From positions 1 through 11,432 of the forward strand of contig CANROR010000034.1 of assembly GCA_947632275.1 (NCBI GenBank): 11,432 nucleotides of DNA. Direction: 5' to 3'. The notes beneath the pieces are model-generated. The model did no database searches. It was not told the origin of the DNA and was given only the letters and a program-made list of their open reading frames with translations. The translations under genes were made by a program, and so were the position numbers. Source of the DNA: an uncultured Bacilli bacterium (GTDB lineage: Bacteria; Bacillota_I; Bacilli_A; RF39; UBA660). This document shows, one piece after another, positions 1 to 7,164 of the stretch (position 1 is its first letter; the number at the start of each line of letters is the position of its first letter).

Positions 1-32
1 GGCCGCCAGTAACCGGCCTTATAGGCCTTAGC
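1..32. other. G+C-rich structured tail of an element lying to the left
   Basis: These bases are far richer in G and C than the rest of the window. They contain a short hairpin, GGCCT(15-19)/AGGCC(23-27) with loop TAT, and a competing GGCC(1-4)/GGCC(15-18) pairing. No coding sequence can be assigned. The arrangement of compact G+C-rich hairpins, then a GCGAAAAACC-like joint, then a terminal hairpin resembles the right end and guide-RNA scaffold of IS200/IS605 TnpB elements. It could equally be the end of another structured RNA or of a gene. The fragment is too short to decide. Confidence 0.3.
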
Positions 33-68
33 GAAAAACCACGTCTTTTAGGCGTGGATTTTTATTTT
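33..68. terminator. Hairpin with flanking A and T runs, likely bidirectional terminator
   Basis: A 7-bp stem, CCACGTC(39-45) with GGCGTGG(51-57) including one T-G pair, closes a 5-nt TTTTA loop. It is preceded by a run of five A and followed by a T-rich stretch (ATTTTTATTTT), so it can stop transcription from either side. It lies directly past the stop codon of the minus-strand gene ending at 62, so it would serve as that gene's terminator and as the terminator of whatever enters from the left. The same hairpin could be the terminal structure of an insertion-sequence end. Confidence 0.65.
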
Positions 69-325
69 AAGATATTGGCAAATTTTTGAAAGTATTCCGT
101 ATATACTTGTTTTATTTTGCGAAAATTCTCGGGTGAATAATGATTTTGATAACGATTAATATCGAAGACGGCCGGATTACTTAAGATTTCGCGCCAATTC
201 TTTTTAATAAAAACAAAAGTAAAATTTAATTCTTCTTCGGATAAGTTACAATTTTTACTTAAAGCAAATTTATTTACATCATCGACTGTTAATTTGTTCA
301 TATATTTTTCAATTATACTATACAT
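62..325 (-). CDS. Small DUF2624 / YqfT-like hypothetical protein
   Basis: This 87-residue soluble protein has no signal peptide or membrane segment. Its pattern is NKLTVDDV near residue 10, a basic helix, then a region around FDINRY and a C-terminal amphipathic helix rich in F, Y and K (YTEYFQKF). The layout NK(I/L)T, helix, NP..FD..R, helix with VN/VY..F.QF matches my memory of the short DUF2624 family (B. subtilis YqfT), which has no established function. The start is supported by AGGTG (minus strand, about 331-335) five bases upstream of ATG. The gene is monocistronic, divergent from the PBP gene, and ends at the hairpin at 39-57. The gene call is good; the family assignment is a by-eye resemblance only. 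Confidence 0.7.
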   Translation of the reverse strand: MYSIIEKYMNKLTVDDVNKFALSKNCNLSEEELNFTFVFIKKNWREILSNPAVFDINRYQNHYSPENFRKIKQVYTEYFQKFANILK

Positions 326-376
326 AAAATCACCTATTATATTGTATGAATTATTTTATTTTTGAAATACTAATAA

Positions 377-2332
377 ATGATTAAGATGAAAAAAAGAAAT
401 ATTTTTCCATATCTATTTTTAAGTTTATTTTTTCTAATTATTATCGTTAGATTGTTTTTTATTTGTTTTAAAGATAAGGAAAAGTATGAAGATTTATTAA
501 GTGAAAAAACAGAAATAACTGTAAATGGTTTAAGTGCGCCCCGAGGGCGAATTTTAGATACCAACGGCAAAGTCATTGTCGATAATGTGGGAATTAAAAC
601 TTTAATGTATAACAAGATAAAGGGTGTGACTTTAAAAGAAGAGTTAGATATTGCTTCTTCTTTAGCTAAAATTTTAGATATTGAAGAAGCCCAAGATGAT
701 GTTTTAAAAAAATATTGGTTAGTTACGAATAATAATGGGAAATCTTTAATTACGAAAGCCGAATATGAAGCTTATGATGAAAGAAAAATAACGAATGAAG
801 ATATCGAAAAGTTAAAATATGAACGGATAACTCCCGAGATGCTAGCCAAGTTTAATCAAGTGGAAAAAAAAGCGGCAACTATTTATGCTTTAATGAATGA
901 AGGTTATACTTATCAAAAAAAGATTATTTTAAAAAATATAACTGAAGATGTCGAAGCCCAAGTAATGGAAGGGGAGATCCCGGGGATAACGGTGGAAATG
1001 ACCTGGGAACGTAAATACTTATATAATAATATTTTAAGAAGTATTTTGGGTTCGATTGGCCCCATTAGTAAAGAAGAAAAGACAGAATATTTAAAAAAAG
1101 GTTATGAACTAACCGATATCATTGGCCGCAGTTATTTAGAAAAAGAATATGAAGATTATTTAAAAGGAGAAAAAGCTATTTATAAAGTCAATCGCGATAA
1201 TACTTTGACCTTAATAAAAGAAGCCCAAAAAGGGCATGATTTAGTTTTAAATATTGATATTGATATTCAACAAAAAGCCGAGGCGATAATTCAAGAAAAA
1301 ATTTTGTTGGGCCGGAAAAATTATGCTAATACCGAATACTTTCGGGAAGCTTATGCCATTGTCAGTAATCCTTTAGATGGTTCCATTTTGGCGATTGCTG
1401 GGCAAAGACTCAATGATGATGGCACTTTTAGCGATATTGCGACGAATAATTTAACGTCTTCTTTTACGATTGGTTCCGCGGTTAAAGGGGCCACTATCGC
1501 CGTAGGTTATAAATATCATTTATTTGAAGTAGGTAAATATATTACCGATAGTTGTGTAAAACTTTATTTAGTGCCGGCCAAATGTAGTCATAAAAGCCTA
1601 GGGCGGATTAATGATTTAGATGCTTTGGCCAAATCTAGTAACTATTTTCAATTTTTAATTGCGATCGGTCTTACGGGCAATAAATATAAACCAAATATGA
1701 AATTAAATGCGACAATTGAACACTTTAATATCTATCGGGATATGCTTAAAAGTTTTGGCTTGGGCGCCATTACCGAAATTGATTTGCCGGGCGAAATCGA
1801 AGGTATTAAAGGTTCGACGGTGGCCGATGATTTACTTTTAAATTTAGCTATTGGCCAATATGATACGTATACACCTTTAGAAGTAATTCAGTATGTTAAT
1901 AGTGTAGCAAGTGGGAAAAGAATGCAACTAAATTTAATGAACGAAATTAAAACGGGCGAAGAAGTTATTTTAAAAAATAATGTTAAGGTCTTAAATGAAG
2001 TTGATTTAGATGTTGAATACTTAGAGCGGATTAGAGAAGGGATGCATAAAGTTTTGACGGAAGGAACTGGTCGGGGTTATGTTAATAGTGAGCTTAATCC
2101 GGTGGGCAAAACTGGAACCAGTCAAACCTATATTGATACGGATAATGATGGCAAACTTGATTTTGCTACCATATCTTCGACCTTCGCCGGTTATTTTCCC
2201 AAAGATAATCCCAAGTATAGTCTGGTGGTAATTACGCCTAATGTTTCGCATCACTCGGGGCGAACGGATTATATGTATTATGGCGCCCGACGAATTACCA
2301 ATGATTTAACGACGTATTTAAATAGTAAATAG
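377..2332 (+). CDS. Class B penicillin-binding protein (monofunctional D,D-transpeptidase)
   Basis: The product cross-links peptidoglycan stem peptides on the outer face of the membrane. It is 651 residues long with a short cytoplasmic N-terminus, one membrane anchor (about residues 9-31), the class B pedestal signature APRGRILD (54-61) and a transpeptidase domain from about 325. The three penicillin-binding motifs are intact: S367-A-V-K370 (catalytic Ser), S420-S-N422 and K578-T-G-T581. There are no PASTA repeats. The inserted region with KKYWLVTN (about 117-124) resembles the elongation-type PBP2b/PbpA/PbpH branch of Firmicutes, so a cell-elongation role is inferred rather than a divisome one. 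A TAA at 374-376 blocks extension upstream. ATG 377 or ATG 386 could be used, and neither has a recognisable Shine-Dalgarno sequence. Family certain, paralogue uncertain. Confidence 0.93.
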   Translation: MIKMKKRNIFPYLFLSLFFLIIIVRLFFICFKDKEKYEDLLSEKTEITVNGLSAPRGRILDTNGKVIVDNVGIKTLMYNKIKGVTLKEELDIASSLAKILDIEEAQDDVLKKYWLVTNNNGKSLITKAEYEAYDERKITNEDIEKLKYERITPEMLAKFNQVEKKAATIYALMNEGYTYQKKIILKNITEDVEAQVMEGEIPGITVEMTWERKYLYNNILRSILGSIGPISKEEKTEYLKKGYELTDIIGRSYLEKEYEDYLKGEKAIYKVNRDNTLTLIKEAQKGHDLVLNIDIDIQQKAEAIIQEKILLGRKNYANTEYFREAYAIVSNPLDGSILAIAGQRLNDDGTFSDIATNNLTSSFTIGSAVKGATIAVGYKYHLFEVGKYITDSCVKLYLVPAKCSHKSLGRINDLDALAKSSNYFQFLIAIGLTGNKYKPNMKLNATIEHFNIYRDMLKSFGLGAITEIDLPGEIEGIKGSTVADDLLLNLAIGQYDTYTPLEVIQYVNSVASGKRMQLNLMNEIKTGEEVILKNNVKVLNEVDLDVEYLERIREGMHKVLTEGTGRGYVNSELNPVGKTGTSQTYIDTDNDGKLDFATISSTFAGYFPKDNPKYSLVVITPNVSHHSGRTDYMYYGARRITNDLTTYLNSK

Positions 2333-2360
2333 TTTAGGAAAATCACGAAAAAGATAAATT

Positions 2361-2390
2361 TTGCCATTTGCAAAAGCCTTTATTTATGAT
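2361..2390 (+). promoter_or_regulatory. Sigma-70-type promoter for ezrA and the genes behind it
   Basis: TTGCCA (2361-2366) and TATGAT (2385-2390) are separated by 18 bases. This puts the start of transcription near 2397, only a few bases before the ezrA Shine-Dalgarno at 2404-2410. The -35 lies in a small palindrome, TTTTGC(2359-2364)/GCAAAA(2370-2375). That could be a weak terminator stem for the PBP gene or an operator, but it has no T run after it. Confidence 0.55.
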
Positions 2391-2415
2391 ACACTTATGT
2401 AGTAGGGTGAAGAAA

Positions 2416-4134
2416 ATGGGAAGAACAACATTTTTACTTATTGCCGGGGCCTATTATCTTTTAGCGATAGTCGCAGTTATTATCGTTTTATATTTGTTGA
2501 AAAAAAGAGAAAAAAATCGGGTTAAAAAAGAAATTGAAGAATTAGAAACCGAAAAGAACTTAGTTATTTCGGCCAGTATGTTGTCCGAACTTAATAAAGT
2601 GGAAGCTTTAGTTAATAATGACGAATTAAAGAAAAAATATAAAGAATGGCAAGAACGTTTTAAAGAAATCAAAGATAAAGATTTGCCTAAAATCACGGAT
2701 GCAATAAATGAAATAGAAGAATTATTTGAAGAAAATAATTTGACGGACTTAAAAGAATTAATTTTAAAAACCGATTATGAACTTAATGCTTTAAAAACGC
2801 GAGCTCAATTTTTGTTAGATGAAATTAAAGAATTAACTTTAAGTGAAGAAAAAAATCGGGAAATTATTACGAAATTAAAAGCCGAATATCGCTCAATTAT
2901 GAGCACTTATCAAGAAAATGAAGCCGACTATGAAATTGTTAAAGTGCCCGTGGAATTACAATTTGAAAATGTCGATAAACTTTTTAATGCGTTTGAAGAT
3001 GATATGGATAAAAATGCGTATACCGAAGTTGGTAAAATAGTTAAAGCCATTGCCGACATTATTGAAAATTTAAAAGTCGTTATGGAAGAAACTAAACCGA
3101 TTGTCGTTTTAGGCAAAAATTTAATTCCTTCGAAAATGGAAGATATCCAAAAAATCTATCAACAAATGAGTAAAGAAGGTTATAATTTAGAGTATTTAAA
3201 TATTGATTATAATATTGAAGAAGCATCTAAAAAAATTCAAGATATTTTTCAAAGATTGAATGTTTTAAATTTAGAAGATTCTTTATTTGAACTTAAAACA
3301 ATGCATGATTATTTTGATTCTTTATATAATGATTTTGATAAAGAAAAATTAGCCAAAAGAGTATATGAAGACTTTAATCGGTCGATTATCATTAAAACTT
3401 CAAGACTAGAAAAAGTAAATAATGAACTTTATAAAAAAATTGGTGATTTAAAATATAGTTATGATTTAACGGATGATGATGTAGCCGTTATTAGTGAAAT
3501 AAAAGAAGAAATCAATGATATTCATGAATCTTATGATAAAATGGTCGAAGTGGCCCGAAGTAAAATTTTAGCTTATACGAAATTAGCCAAAGAAATGGAA
3601 CTTATTAATGCGAAATTACTTAAAACGGAAGAAAAGTTAAATGGCGCTTTAAAGAGTTTAAGTACGTTAAAAGAAGATGAAATTAGAGCTAAGGAACAAT
3701 TAGAGGAAGTTAAAAAATTATTAGCGCAAGCTAAAGATAAATATCGCTCCTTTAAGTTGCCGGTTATTCCGAAGAATTATTATGTGGAATTATCCGAAGC
3801 CATGCAAGCAATTAATGAAATGACCAAAGTTTTAGATCATCGGCCAATTTCGATTAAAACTTTAAATTTAAGAGTCGATACGGCGCGCGATTTAACTTTG
3901 AAAGTTTATAATACCATTAATGAAGCTATTAAAACGGCGAAAATGGCCGAAGCGGCAATTGTTTACGGAAATCGTTACCGCGTTACTAATAAAGAAGTAG
4001 ATTTTGGGTTAACAAAAGCGGAAAATTTATTTTATAAAGGTAATTTTCATGCGAGTTTAGAAAATGCTATTAATGCGATAAATATCGTCGAACCCGGAAT
4101 CTACAAACGAATTTTAAACGAATATCAAAATTAA
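2416..4134 (+). CDS. ezrA: EzrA, septation ring formation regulator
   Basis: EzrA is a membrane-anchored, spectrin-like protein that restrains FtsZ ring assembly away from midcell and also acts in the Bacilli divisome. The product is 572 residues, the usual length. It has a very short outside N-terminus, one membrane helix (about 5-28), a basic stop (KKREKNR) and then almost continuous coiled coil facing the cytoplasm. The YGNRYR patch near the C-terminus (517-522) matches the conserved QNR region, except that the residue before it is V516 where B. subtilis has Q (from memory). An in-frame ATG lies at 2368, but 2416 is chosen because AGGGTGA (2404-2410) sits just upstream and the extra 16 residues would overlap the promoter. 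It heads a tight run with the desulfurase and thiI, an order also seen in Bacillus. Confidence 0.93.
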   Translation: MGRTTFLLIAGAYYLLAIVAVIIVLYLLKKREKNRVKKEIEELETEKNLVISASMLSELNKVEALVNNDELKKKYKEWQERFKEIKDKDLPKITDAINEIEELFEENNLTDLKELILKTDYELNALKTRAQFLLDEIKELTLSEEKNREIITKLKAEYRSIMSTYQENEADYEIVKVPVELQFENVDKLFNAFEDDMDKNAYTEVGKIVKAIADIIENLKVVMEETKPIVVLGKNLIPSKMEDIQKIYQQMSKEGYNLEYLNIDYNIEEASKKIQDIFQRLNVLNLEDSLFELKTMHDYFDSLYNDFDKEKLAKRVYEDFNRSIIIKTSRLEKVNNELYKKIGDLKYSYDLTDDDVAVISEIKEEINDIHESYDKMVEVARSKILAYTKLAKEMELINAKLLKTEEKLNGALKSLSTLKEDEIRAKEQLEEVKKLLAQAKDKYRSFKLPVIPKNYYVELSEAMQAINEMTKVLDHRPISIKTLNLRVDTARDLTLKVYNTINEAIKTAKMAEAAIVYGNRYRVTNKEVDFGLTKAENLFYKGNFHASLENAINAINIVEPGIYKRILNEYQN

Positions 4135-4145
4135 GAAGGTGAAAT

Positions 4146-5273
4146 ATGATATATTTAGATTACAGTGCTACGACCCCAGTTTCTTATGATGTAATCGACA
4201 CAATTAATAAAGTTACGAAAGAATATATTGGTAATAGTAATTCTTTACATAGTTTAGGTGTTAAAAGTAGTGAACTTTTAAAAAGTGCAACTGATCAAAT
4301 TGCTTCCATATTAGGTGTATCTAGTAATGAAATAGTTTATACTTCAGGGGCTACTGAAAGTAATAACCTAGCTTTAATTGGGACGGCTTTAGCTAATCGA
4401 AAAAAAGGTAATCACATTATTGTTTCGAAACTAGAACATCCTTCTATCTATGCAATTTGTAATTATTTAGAAAGTCTCGGTTTTGAAATTAGTTATGTCA
4501 AAAATGATAGTGAAGGTTTAATTGATTTTGATGATTTAAAAAGATTGGTGCGCGAAGATACAATTTTAGTTAGTATTTGTGCGGTTAATAGTGAAGTGGG
4601 AATTCGCCAACCTTTAAAAATGATTAGGCAAATTGTCAAAAAAGAAAATTTTGGGACACTTATTCATTCCGATATGACGCAAGCAATTGGGAAAGTAAGT
4701 GTTAATTTACACGATGTTGACTTAGCCAGTATTAGTGCGCATAAGATTTATGGTCCAAAAGGAATTGGCCTTTTATATAAAAATAGTAATGTTAATATTG
4801 TCCCAATTATGTATGGCAGTAGTAAAGGAGGCAATCTGCGTCCCGGCACGCCACCTTTACCTTTAATTGCGGCTTTTTCAAAAGCAATTAGATTAGCTAA
4901 TGTCGATTTAGAAAAAAGGGAACGGTTTATTACTTTATTAAATGAAAAAATATGTGAACAAATGAAAAAATTTCCGCATGTGGTAATTAATAAAACGAAG
5001 TATTCTATTCCCCACATTTTAAATATTAGTTTCATGGACGTTATGCCCGAGACTTTAATTCACGCTTTAGAAAAAAAAGAAATTTATGTGGGAACTAATA
5101 CTGCTTGTTCCAGTGGGGAATTATCAACGAGTGTGATGGCTATTTATAATGATTTAGAACGGGCGAAACATACGATTCGGATTAGCCTATCTTTTATGAC
5201 CACAACGGATGAAGTTAATAAGTTTTTAACAATTTTAACTGAAGAATATCAAAAATTAGCAAAGTTACATTGA
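4146..5273 (+). CDS. nifZ: Cysteine desulfurase, NifS/IscS family (NifZ-like, ThiI partner)
   Basis: This PLP enzyme removes sulfur from L-cysteine, giving alanine and a protein persulfide. The 375-residue fold-type-I aminotransferase chain carries YLDYSATTP at the N-terminus, the cofactor-binding TSGATESNN segment, SDMTQAIGK, the Schiff-base lysine K200 in SAHKIYGPKG, and the persulfide-carrying C321 in TACSSGE. Its Shine-Dalgarno AAGGTGA begins right after the ezrA stop, and thiI starts 10 bases downstream. No iscU or sufU is nearby, so by analogy with Bacillus NifZ it most likely feeds sulfur to ThiI rather than serving iron-sulfur cluster assembly; that role is inferred from position. It ends in TGA, which supports standard code use. 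The gene symbol reflects the neighbourhood; iscS-like would be the neutral name. Confidence 0.92.
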   Translation: MIYLDYSATTPVSYDVIDTINKVTKEYIGNSNSLHSLGVKSSELLKSATDQIASILGVSSNEIVYTSGATESNNLALIGTALANRKKGNHIIVSKLEHPSIYAICNYLESLGFEISYVKNDSEGLIDFDDLKRLVREDTILVSICAVNSEVGIRQPLKMIRQIVKKENFGTLIHSDMTQAIGKVSVNLHDVDLASISAHKIYGPKGIGLLYKNSNVNIVPIMYGSSKGGNLRPGTPPLPLIAAFSKAIRLANVDLEKRERFITLLNEKICEQMKKFPHVVINKTKYSIPHILNISFMDVMPETLIHALEKKEIYVGTNTACSSGELSTSVMAIYNDLERAKHTIRISLSFMTTTDEVNKFLTILTEEYQKLAKLH

Positions 5274-5283
5274 TGGGGGCAAA

Positions 5284-6477
5284 ATGCAAAAAATAGTAAT
5301 AATAAAATATGGTGAACTTTCTACGAAAAAGGACAATCTTAATTTCTTTTTACAAACATTAAAACAAAACATTCAAGAACTTTTAAAAGATTTAGAGGTT
5401 ACTGTCACTAATGATTTTGGCCGGATGTTTGTTGAAAGTAAAGAAGAAAATTTCTTAAAGATTACCGAAAGATTGCAAAAAGTCTTTGGCATTCATGAAA
5501 TTATTGTCGGCTATCGGGATAGTTCTTTAGACTTAAATGATATTTGTAATCAAGTATTATCGTTAATTAGCGATAAAGATTTTTCGACCTTTAAAGTGGA
5601 AACCAAAAGAAGTAATAAAAAATTTCCTTTAACGAGTGTGGAAGTTAGTAAAAAAGTGGGCAGTTTTATTTTAAAAAATAAAGCGGGCTTAAAAGTTGAT
5701 GTTAAAAATCCGGAGTTATTAGTTAACCTTGAAATTCGAAAAACGGAAGTTTTATATTACGGCGAAAGAATCAAAGGTTTAGGGGGTTATCCCGTTGGAA
5801 CTTTAGGTAAAGGCCTGCTCATGTTAAGTGGGGGAATTGATTCGCCGGTCGCCGGCTTTATGGCCATTAAAAGAGGGATTAAATTAGAAGCCATTTATTT
5901 TGAAAGCCCACCGCATACCAGTATACAAGCCAAAAATAAAGTAAAAATGCTAGCCGAAAAATTGGTTGATTATAATGGAGCTTTAAAACTTCATGTAATT
6001 AATTTCACCAAAATTCAAGAAGAAATTTTAAAAAATATTCCCCATGAATATTTAATAACGATTATGCGGAGGATGATGTACCGGATTAGTGCGATTATTG
6101 CGAGCCGCCGTAATTGTCACATTTTGGTGAATGGCGAATCAATTGGCCAAGTTGCGAGTCAAACTTTAACGAGTATGAAATGTATCAATGAAGTCGTTAA
6201 AATCCCGGTTATTCGCCCTTTAGCGTGTTTCGATAAATTAGAAATCATTGCTTTAGCGAAAAAGATTGACACCTATGAAACGAGTATTTTACCTTATGAA
6301 GATTGTTGTACTATTTTTGTACCTGACCATCCTGTGATTAATCCGAGTATTCAAAAGGCTCAAGAATATGAAAAATTAATTCCGTATGAAGAATTAATTT
6401 ATGAGGCGATTAAAACGGAAGAAGTTATTAATATTGATAAGTTATCTAGTATAGAAAAGTATCGGGATATCTTATAG
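5284..6477 (+). CDS. thiI: ThiI, tRNA 4-thiouridine synthetase
   Basis: ThiI adenylates U8 of tRNA with ATP and replaces its oxygen with sulfur taken from a cysteine desulfurase, giving 4-thiouridine. In some species it also supplies sulfur for thiamine. The 397-residue protein has the N-terminal ferredoxin-like domain (KYGELSTKK near residue 8), a THUMP domain (to about 165), and the PP-loop ATPase motif S182-G-G-I-D-S187. Its C-terminal half contains EDCCTIFVP, with C341 and C342 in the catalytic-cysteine region. The C-terminal rhodanese domain of the E. coli protein is absent, as in Bacillus ThiI, so persulfide must come directly from the adjacent desulfurase. A GGGGG tract at 5275-5279 is the probable ribosome binding site. 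It is likely co-transcribed with ezrA and nifZ. Confidence 0.95.
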   Translation: MQKIVIIKYGELSTKKDNLNFFLQTLKQNIQELLKDLEVTVTNDFGRMFVESKEENFLKITERLQKVFGIHEIIVGYRDSSLDLNDICNQVLSLISDKDFSTFKVETKRSNKKFPLTSVEVSKKVGSFILKNKAGLKVDVKNPELLVNLEIRKTEVLYYGERIKGLGGYPVGTLGKGLLMLSGGIDSPVAGFMAIKRGIKLEAIYFESPPHTSIQAKNKVKMLAEKLVDYNGALKLHVINFTKIQEEILKNIPHEYLITIMRRMMYRISAIIASRRNCHILVNGESIGQVASQTLTSMKCINEVVKIPVIRPLACFDKLEIIALAKKIDTYETSILPYEDCCTIFVPDHPVINPSIQKAQEYEKLIPYEELIYEAIKTEEVINIDKLSSIEKYRDIL

Positions 6478-6520
6478 CATAAAATTTTTTAATTAACCCA
6501 TAATAATAATGGTGAAGAAA

Positions 6521-6721
6521 ATGAATCACAAAGATTATTATTATAAAGGTTATGATATTACCAATAAAAATAATTTGGAACGCTTGGCTATGGAATATGA
6601 TAATCCTTATGGCTATAATTTTAGTAGTAATTTACGGAGAGTTGTGGATAAGGATCTAAAGGTGAGCAAAATTAATCAAGATTATGTCAAGAATAAGGAA
6701 TTTAATCGTAAAAAGGCTTAA
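6521..6721 (+). CDS. Orphan 66-residue hydrophilic protein
   Basis: I do not recognise this protein. It is short, soluble and charged, with a tyrosine-rich start (DYYYKGYD), a middle segment ERLAMEYDNPYGYNF and a basic tail (FNRKKA), and no Cys or membrane segment. An ATG at 6509 is in frame, but GGTGA (6511-6515) lies inside that extension at the right distance from ATG 6521, so 6521 is chosen. The layout GGTGAAGAAAATG closely matches the ezrA start, which supports real translation. It lies 43 bases after thiI and may share its transcript. In B. subtilis a small spore-protein gene, sspA, lies near thiI (from memory), but the GVxLG-type motifs of that family are not present here. Confidence 0.6.
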   Translation: MNHKDYYYKGYDITNKNNLERLAMEYDNPYGYNFSSNLRRVVDKDLKVSKINQDYVKNKEFNRKKA

Positions 6722-6732
6722 ATTCCTTTTTT
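6710..6732 (+). terminator. Weak A+T-rich terminator overlapping the end of the orphan gene
   Basis: AAAAAGG (6710-6716) pairs with CCTTTTT (6725-6731) around an 8-base loop that contains the stop codon, and the second arm is itself a T run. The stem has only two G-C pairs, so partial readthrough into the pilin-like operon is plausible. Confidence 0.4.
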
Positions 6733-6737
6733 AATTA

Positions 6738-6746
6738 TGGTATCAT
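6738..6746 (+). promoter_or_regulatory. Extended -10 promoter of the pilin-like/SGNH operon
   Basis: TGG followed by TATCAT (6741-6746) forms a TGn-TATNAT extended -10 element. No convincing -35 is present. The predicted transcription start near 6753 is only a few bases before the Shine-Dalgarno at 6756-6762. Confidence 0.45.
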
Positions 6747-6767
6747 ATTGGTATGAAGGTGATTATC

Positions 6768-7142
6768 ATGGATGTGAATAATCCAGAATATTTTTGTGTA
6801 ACAACTTCTAGTATTTGGCAATTTGCCGGTTATATTTTATTTGCCATCAAAATTGCCGTTCCGCTTATTATTATCATTTTAGGAATATTAGATTTTTTTA
6901 AAGCAATGACGGCGGCTAAAGATGATGCGATAAATAGTGCGGCCAAGAATTTAATTTTTCGCATTGTGATTGGTTTAGTAATCTTTTTTATTCCGCTTAT
7001 TGTGAGTACTGTTTTTAAATTTATTAAAGAAGCTAATAGTTATATTGCCGCGGCCGATGCTTGTCAAACTTGTCTTTTACAACCATTTAATTCTAATTGT
7101 GATAATTATAAAGCTACCGCCAAAGCTAATCGGGCCTCTTGA
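6768..7142 (+). CDS. Two-helix pilin-like membrane protein (TrbC/VirB2-type architecture)
   Basis: This 124-residue protein has a short acidic N-terminus with C10, a membrane helix (about 16-43), a loop with KAMTAAKDD carrying most of the charge, a second helix (about 62-86), and a tail with C99, C102 and C111 (ACQTC, then NC). Positive charges in the loop predict both ends outside and the loop inside, the plan of TrbC/VirB2 pilins and related small membrane proteins. No other secretion or conjugation gene is in view, so pilin-like describes shape, not proven function. Start 6768 is used rather than the in-frame ATG at 6753 because AAGGTGA (6756-6762) precedes it and because the next gene also begins MD(V/I)NN. 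Roughly 60 % of residues are identical to the first module of that neighbour, by hand alignment. Confidence 0.8.
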   Translation: MDVNNPEYFCVTTSSIWQFAGYILFAIKIAVPLIIIILGILDFFKAMTAAKDDAINSAAKNLIFRIVIGLVIFFIPLIVSTVFKFIKEANSYIAAADACQTCLLQPFNSNCDNYKATAKANRAS

Positions 7143-7164
7143 TAAAAAAATAAAGGAGGAAATC

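Noticed and set aside
370..615. Open frames on the opposite strand within the PBP, ezrA, nifZ, ackA and nrnA genes
   Set aside because: Each lies wholly or almost wholly inside a well-supported gene, and their translations lack recognisable motifs.
5271..5273. TGA read as Trp (mollicute code)
   Set aside because: Both the desulfurase (5273) and the first pilin-like gene (7142) end naturally at TGA with family-consistent lengths, and Trp codons are TGG throughout.
6521..6721. Orphan protein as a small acid-soluble spore protein
   Set aside because: Only its place near thiI fits; the conserved motifs of alpha/beta spore proteins are missing.
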